Below, one piece after another: positions 59,862-64,000 of a DNA stretch of 64,000 nucleotides (the stretch's first letter is position 1; each line of letters opens with the position of its first letter). The position numbers and the translations under genes were made by a program. The DNA is from a bacterium. Its GTDB lineage: Bacteria > Patescibacteriota > Gracilibacteria > UBA4473. A model generated the notes under the pieces. That model was not told the origin of the DNA. It searched no databases and saw only the letters and a list, made by a program, of their open reading frames with translations. The stretch lies in contig JABGQW010000016.1 of assembly GCA_018648585.1 (NCBI GenBank), positions 1-64,000 of the forward strand, in the 5' to 3' direction.

Positions 59862-61464
59862 AATTTTTCACATTCCACGTCTGCCCGTCCGCTCCGTCGC
59901 GAACTTCAACGTGAAATTTTTCCAAAAGTTCGTCGCGGATCCGATCGGATTCTGCCCAATTTTTTTCCGCGCGTGCGTTTTTCCGTTCTGCCAAAATCGA
60001 CTCGATTTCGTTTTTTTCAAATTCGTGGATTTCCACTTTCTGCGGAACGCAGTCAAAAATCGGATCAAAATCGTTCTGCAAAAAATTGAGTGCAGCGCTC
60101 GCGGTCGCGCCGTCGAGTTTTTTTTCTGCGTTCAATTTCAGCACGGCGTTCGTGATTTCAAAAACAGTCGCGAGCGCTCCGGAAACATTCAAATCGTCGG
60201 CGAGCGCGGTTTGAAATTTTTCTCGAAAACTTTCTGCAAAATTATTTGGCGGCTCGTGTTCGGTTTCGAGACAGGCGCGATTTGCCTCGACGATTCGTGC
60301 GATCGATGCGCGAGATTGTTCGAGCGATTTCATCGAAAAATCCAGCGTCGATCGGTAGTGCGCCCCGAGGAGCGCGAGCCGGATTTCGTTTCCCTGCCAG
60401 TTTTTTTCCAAAAGATCGCGGATCGTGAAAAAATTTCCCGCGGATTTTGACATTTTTTTCCCCTCGACCTGCAAATGTTTTGTGTGCAGCCAAAAATTCA
60501 CCGAGTTTTTTCCGTCGAAACTGCACTCATTTTGTGCGATTTCGCACTCGTGGTGGGGAAAAACGTTGTCTTCGCCGCCGGTGTGAATGTCGAACGGGAA
60601 CCCGAGTAATTTTTTGCTCATCGCCGAACACTCCACGTGCCAGCCGGGAAATCCGCGATTTTTCTCCAAAAGTTCTCCAATTTCGTCGTCGCTCGTCGCG
60701 GGATTCGCTTGTCGTATTTCAGAATACGATTCACTAAAATCTCGCTTGAGTTCCTCGAATTTGGCGCTTTTTGAAGAAAAATTTTTCGTGGCGTATTTTT
60801 GAATAATTTCGGCGGAAACCGGTTTCCCCGATAAAAATTCCCACTGCATCAAATGATTTTCGTCGGCTTTTTTCCACAGCGCAAAATCGAGCGGATCTTC
60901 TTTTTCAGAATTTACTTCGACGCGCGCGCCGGCGATCAGATTTTCCAGCGAATTGCCGGACAGTTGCCCGTATTTTTCAAATTTCCGGGTGCGAAAATAC
61001 ACCGAGCCATTTTTTTCGTACGCAAAATTTTCGGCGATCAATTTTTTCACCAGCTCAATTTGTTCCGCGATAAATTCTGTTGCCCGCGGATATTCGTTCG
61101 CCGGGCGGATTCGGAGCGTTTTTTCATCTTCAAAAAAATATTTCTCAAATTTCCGCGCAATTTCAAACGGATCGATTTTTTGCTCGCGTGCGGTTTTCGA
61201 AATTTTGTCCTCGCCGCCAGCGTCCGCCGTTTCGTCGTTTGTCAAATGTCCGACGTCGGTGATGTTCATCACTTTTTTCACCTCAAATCCGGCGTACTCG
61301 AGCACGCGTGTCAGCAGATCGGACGCGAGAAAACTGCGAAAATTTCCGATGTGCGCAAAATTGTACACGGTCGGGCCGCACGAATAAATTTTCACCTTTT
61401 CTGGCTCGATCGGCACGAATTTTTCTTTTTTTCCCGACAGCGTGTTCGTCAAAAAAATTTCCAT
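59860..61464 (-). CDS. cysS: Cysteinyl-tRNA synthetase with insertion
   Basis: Class I synthetase of 534 aa. Motifs are 'IYSCGPTVYNFAHIGNFRSF' (zinc Cys and HIGH-type), 'PGWHVECSAM' and 'HHECEIAQ' (zinc ligands), and 'GKKMSKSAGNFF' (KMSKS). Between 'PLDFALWKKAD' and 'GFPGWHVECSAM' there are about 75 residues instead of the usual 15-20, so a helical insertion of about 60 residues lies in the connective region next to the active site. I start at 61464 (MEIFLTNTLSG); 61473 is an alternative. It lies opposite tRNA-Cys. Confidence 0.93.
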   Translation of the reverse strand: MEIFLTNTLSGKKEKFVPIEPEKVKIYSCGPTVYNFAHIGNFRSFLASDLLTRVLEYAGFEVKKVMNITDVGHLTNDETADAGGEDKISKTAREQKIDPFEIARKFEKYFFEDEKTLRIRPANEYPRATEFIAEQIELVKKLIAENFAYEKNGSVYFRTRKFEKYGQLSGNSLENLIAGARVEVNSEKEDPLDFALWKKADENHLMQWEFLSGKPVSAEIIQKYATKNFSSKSAKFEELKRDFSESYSEIRQANPATSDDEIGELLEKNRGFPGWHVECSAMSKKLLGFPFDIHTGGEDNVFPHHECEIAQNECSFDGKNSVNFWLHTKHLQVEGKKMSKSAGNFFTIRDLLEKNWQGNEIRLALLGAHYRSTLDFSMKSLEQSRASIARIVEANRACLETEHEPPNNFAESFREKFQTALADDLNVSGALATVFEITNAVLKLNAEKKLDGATASAALNFLQNDFDPIFDCVPQKVEIHEFEKNEIESILAERKNARAEKNWAESDRIRDELLEKFHVEVRDGADGQTWNVKN

Positions 61465-61571
61465 CGCCGCCATCTTCTTCGAAATTTTGCATAAAAAAAA
61501 CATTTCCGCTTGCGTTTTTTTTTTTTGATGTAGAATAAACAGAAAAGTTCGTAAAATTTAACCAAATAAAA

Positions 61572-62276
61572 ATGAAAAATCTTTTCAAATCGGCATCGGC
61601 GAGCGGAAATCCCGCAAAATTTATTTGGAAAGAAAAACCCTCTTGGGATGACATCGTTACTCCCATTGTAGAGGAAAAATTTGGCACGCCCGAGTCTCAA
61701 TTAGAAATCTTAAAAGACATGGTCTCAGGATTGAATGAAGATGATGAGACGTTGAAAAATAGTTATGGCACCACAAGGAAAAGATTGATGACAAACATCA
61801 TTCGCAAAGCGGACAGTTTTGTATATTCAATTGAGCGCGAAATTGAAAAGAATCAAAAAATTGAACTTTTATCCCAAGGCAGCAAATCAAAAATAAACGA
61901 AATAATTGACAATTTTGTAGTTTCCGGGAAAAAAGAAATTGTAATTCTACAAGAAAAAGCGACGCTCCTGCGGGACGCCCAAAAAGTAGTTCCTATTTTA
62001 AAAGGAGTTTTTGAGAGAATGGCAAATATGCAACCACTTGAAAATCTTCAGCAGAAAGATGTAGCGAAATTTTTTGACTTGGCCAAGCTTTTTGCGGAAT
62101 TGGTTGAAAGCGAAGAAAGCTTTGTTCAAAACTTTATGCCGGGCTTTGTCGCTGGAGGAAAAAGGATCGTGGATGGAAAGGAAATTGAAGTTAATCCAGA
62201 AAATGGACACGTTTCATCGAAAGAAAACTTTGACAAAATTTCTCCAGAGAATAGACAAATCTATGGTCTTTATTAA
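61572..62276 (+). CDS. Hypothetical helical protein, 234 aa
   Basis: No family recognised. The product is almost fully helical and charged, with heptad-like stretches ('KADSFVYSIEREIEKNQKIE', 'FFDLAKLFAELVESEESF'), one short conserved-looking 'PGFVAGGKRIVDG' near the C-terminus, and no membrane segment. Its codon use (more AGG/AGA) differs slightly from neighbours, which could mean recent acquisition. A terminator follows directly. Confidence 0.55.
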   Translation: MKNLFKSASASGNPAKFIWKEKPSWDDIVTPIVEEKFGTPESQLEILKDMVSGLNEDDETLKNSYGTTRKRLMTNIIRKADSFVYSIEREIEKNQKIELLSQGSKSKINEIIDNFVVSGKKEIVILQEKATLLRDAQKVVPILKGVFERMANMQPLENLQQKDVAKFFDLAKLFAELVESEESFVQNFMPGFVAGGKRIVDGKEIEVNPENGHVSSKENFDKISPENRQIYGLY

Positions 62277-62306
62277 TAAACAAAAGTGTCACAATGAAAT
62301 TTTGAG

Positions 62307-62335
62307 CACCGATCTTCGCGGGTCGGTGTTTTTTT
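62307..62335 (+). terminator. Intrinsic terminator after the 234-aa gene
   Basis: Stem CACCGAT/GTCGGTG (one G-U pair) with a loop containing CTTCGCGG and seven T. It separates convergent units. Confidence 0.75.
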
Positions 62336-62606
62336 AATCCAACAATTTTATCAAAAGTTCGGTCAAAAATCGACCGCCAAAATCAATCACGAGCAGCGCC
62401 GTGATCGGTGAAAGATCCATCATTCCAATTCTCGCCCAGCGAAACGGGCGGCACAGCGGCTGAACGATCGAATCCAACCAACTTCCGAGTTGGCTGCGGC
62501 CACGAGCAAACCACGATAAAATCACCGAAATAAAAATTGCCCAGTACAAAATTTTTGTCAAAATCGAAACGAACGAAATAGCGAATCGAATCAAAGTTTC
62601 CGTCAT
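62334..62606 (-). CDS. YggT-family membrane protein
   Basis: Small integral membrane protein of 90 aa with two hydrophobic regions and the YggT signature 'SWFARGRSQLGSWLDSIVQP' followed by 'CRPFRW' and 'DLSPITALLVI'. YggT/Ycf19 proteins are linked to division or chloroplast nucleoid and osmotic phenotypes, with no firm mechanism. It overlaps the upstream gene by ATGA, indicating coupling. Confidence 0.85.
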   Translation of the reverse strand: MTETLIRFAISFVSILTKILYWAIFISVILSWFARGRSQLGSWLDSIVQPLCRPFRWARIGMMDLSPITALLVIDFGGRFLTELLIKLLD

Positions 62607-62983
62607 CCGAGCGAGGGGATCATACTTTGCGGCGCGGAGGATTTGAGCAAATTCAAAAGTTCTTCAAAATATTGTCCGATCAGCGGGAAATCCACGAGTT
62701 GCGTCAAAATCCAAACAATGCTTGCGACCACGACGGTCATTCCGATGACGACGCCGAGCCCGCGGACGACTCCCAGCCCAAAATTCCAGAATAATAATTT
62801 CCGTGGATTTCGGAGCAAACTCATAAAATCGTCCAATCCGGTGGATTCGAGTGCGCGAGTGAGCGCTTGGATTTCCGCAGAAAATTCAGCTTTTGTGGCC
62901 GCGATTGGCGCCTTTTTTGGTGTCGTTTTTTTGGGAGAACTGGCGGGTTTTGGAGTTGTTTTTTTGTCTGTCATCGGGTTCAT
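62603..62983 (-). CDS. DUF5665-like membrane protein
   Basis: A 126-aa protein with a Lys/Pro-rich cytoplasmic N-terminus (about 1-30) and a hydrophobic region near residues 70-95. The block 'RNPRKLLFWNFGLGVVRGLG' followed by 'IGMTVVVASIVWILTQL' and 'PLIGQYFEEL' matches the DUF5665 pattern as I recall it. Function unknown. It is coupled to the YggT gene and divergent from uvrC. Confidence 0.7.
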   Translation of the reverse strand: MNPMTDKKTTPKPASSPKKTTPKKAPIAATKAEFSAEIQALTRALESTGLDDFMSLLRNPRKLLFWNFGLGVVRGLGVVIGMTVVVASIVWILTQLVDFPLIGQYFEELLNLLKSSAPQSMIPSLG

Positions 62984-63017
62984 TTTAAATTTTCCGGAAA
63001 AAAAGTAAACTGCGGCC

Positions 63018-64000
63018 GTGGCAGACGATAAAAAAACGGAATCAGCATTCGCCTTTTCCGCGAAAAAAATCCCGACGGATGCGGGCTGCTACCTTTTTTT
63101 TGACGTGGCGGGGACGATTTTGTACGTCGGAAAAGCAAAAAATTTGCGGAACCGCGTGCGTTCGTATTTTCAAAAAACCGAAAAATCGCCGAAAACCGAG
63201 TCGCTCGTGAAAAAAATTTCTCGAATCGAAACGCGTGTGGTGGAATCGGAGACCGAGGCGCTGATTCTCGAAAATAATCTGATCAAAAAATGGCAGCCGC
63301 GGTACAATATTTTGCTGCGCGACGACAAAAATTTTTTGTACCTGCGGATCACGAACGAACTTTTTCCGCGGCTTGAAATTACGCGCCGAATTGTTCGGGA
63401 CGGAAGTTTTTATCTCGGACCAAAAACGAGTGCGAAAAAGTTTCGTGCCACGATCGCGTTTTGTCAGAAAATTTTCCAAATTCGGACGTGCCGACTCGAA
63501 TTTTCAAAATGCGGAACTGTCGCAAAAAACCCGGAAAAGCGCAGCCTGCCGTGTCTCGATTTTCACATCAAAAAATGTTCTGGGCCGTGCGCGGCCAAAA
63601 TTTCCACAGAAAATTATCGAGCGGATGTCGAGCGAATGAAGAAATTTCTCCGCGGCGACACGCGCGAAGTTCTCGTTTCGTTGCGGGAAAAAATGATGAA
63701 ACTTGCTGCCGAAAAAAATTTCGAAACGGCGGCTCGCACGCGCGACTTGATTCAGTCGATCGAAAGTTCGACGCAGTCGCAGTCGGTGCAGTTTTCCGAT
63801 CTGGTGGCACGCGATTTTGTCCATTTTTTTCGCGATGGAAAATCGGCATTTTTCGTCCGGCTGGTGTTTCGCAACGGAAAATTTTTGGATCAAAATGAAG
63901 TTGAATTTCACGCTGAAAAATTCGAGTCGGACTCGGAGTTGATTGAGAAATTTCTCCTGCAATTTTACGAGCGGGTCGATGAAATGCCGTCGGAAATTTT
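63018..64000 (+). CDS. uvrC: UvrABC system protein C, 5' part
   Basis: Nucleotide excision repair nuclease subunit; the gene runs off the right edge. A GTG start at 63018 opens VADDKKTESAFAFSAKKIP. The GIY-YIG nuclease domain is 'GCYLFFDVAGTILYVGKAKN' with 'LRNRVRSYF' (about residues 24-52), followed by 'NNLIKKWQPRYNILLRDDK', the Cys-rich 'CLDFHIKKCSGPCAAKI' and a UVR-like helical hairpin ('KLAAEKNFETAARTRDLI'). The frame is open to the window end. TAAACT at 63006-63011 lies 6 nt before the GTG, another leaderless-type start. Confidence 0.92.
   Translation, partial: MADDKKTESAFAFSAKKIPTDAGCYLFFDVAGTILYVGKAKNLRNRVRSYFQKTEKSPKTESLVKKISRIETRVVESETEALILENNLIKKWQPRYNILLRDDKNFLYLRITNELFPRLEITRRIVRDGSFYLGPKTSAKKFRATIAFCQKIFQIRTCRLEFSKCGTVAKNPEKRSLPCLDFHIKKCSGPCAAKISTENYRADVERMKKFLRGDTREVLVSLREKMMKLAAEKNFETAARTRDLIQSIESSTQSQSVQFSDLVARDFVHFFRDGKSAFFVRLVFRNGKFLDQNEVEFHAEKFESDSELIEKFLLQFYERVDEMPSEI

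Overview
The window looks like a chromosomal piece from a small-genome, uncultivated Patescibacteria/CPR-type bacterium, perhaps Peregrinibacteria-like; the class is only a guess. The genetic code is standard: many genes end in TGA, often inside ATGA start/stop overlaps, which argues against the TGA-recoding Gracilibacteria/Absconditabacteria. Host genes prefer A/T-rich codons for Lys, Phe and Glu but use CGN for Arg. Many host genes have a -10-like hexamer only 6-9 nt before the start codon, suggesting leaderless mRNAs.

Layout. 0.6-6.8 kb: a small hypothetical gene, lepA, three prepilin-like genes and gltX. 6.8-14.6 kb: one giant secreted S-layer-like protein (LamG, Fn3/Ig-like, TSP3-type and SLH-type segments, then a C-terminal repeat). 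14.7-21.5 kb: an anchored cyclophilin, a FecR-like membrane protein, a FtsE-like ATPase, a thioredoxin/CcdA-like fusion, a Fur-family regulator with a candidate operator, RNase Y and TrmB. 22-25.5 kb: glyA, then a protein with two near-identical 110-residue repeats coupled to a tiny coiled-coil gene. 25.6-30.6 kb: rpoC-rpsL-rpsG with neither rpoB nor fusA beside them. 31-33.8 kb: a nucleotidyltransferase, a DUF1858/IscA-like fusion and a ThyA homologue with an Asn-to-Asp change at the base-recognition position.

33.84-42.9 kb is a foreign, AT-rich defence island with AGA/ATA codon use. It holds two modules in the same orientation: an EcoRII-like restriction enzyme with its C5-cytosine methyltransferase, and a fused type IIG-like R-M-S enzyme followed by a TIGR04141/DUF6119-like protein. 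Each module ends with one or more hairpins that share a C-rich loop, then a 110-130 bp element resembling an integron attC site. No integrase or transposase is visible. The thyA 3' end is duplicated directly at the left boundary.

43-64 kb returns to host sequence: a ferritin-like/VIT iron protein, a second surface protein sharing a domain with the giant one, a translationally coupled dihydrofolate reductase-dUTPase-like-dCMP deaminase operon (which together with ThyA could supply dTMP), a PrsW-like protease, Fe/Mn-SOD, a lexA-recA operon with a candidate operator, a two-component system in an operon with metG, a T4SS-type ATPase with a frameshift, a D,D-carboxypeptidase, tRNA-Cys facing cysS, YggT, a DUF5665-like protein, and the 5' part of uvrC running off the right edge.
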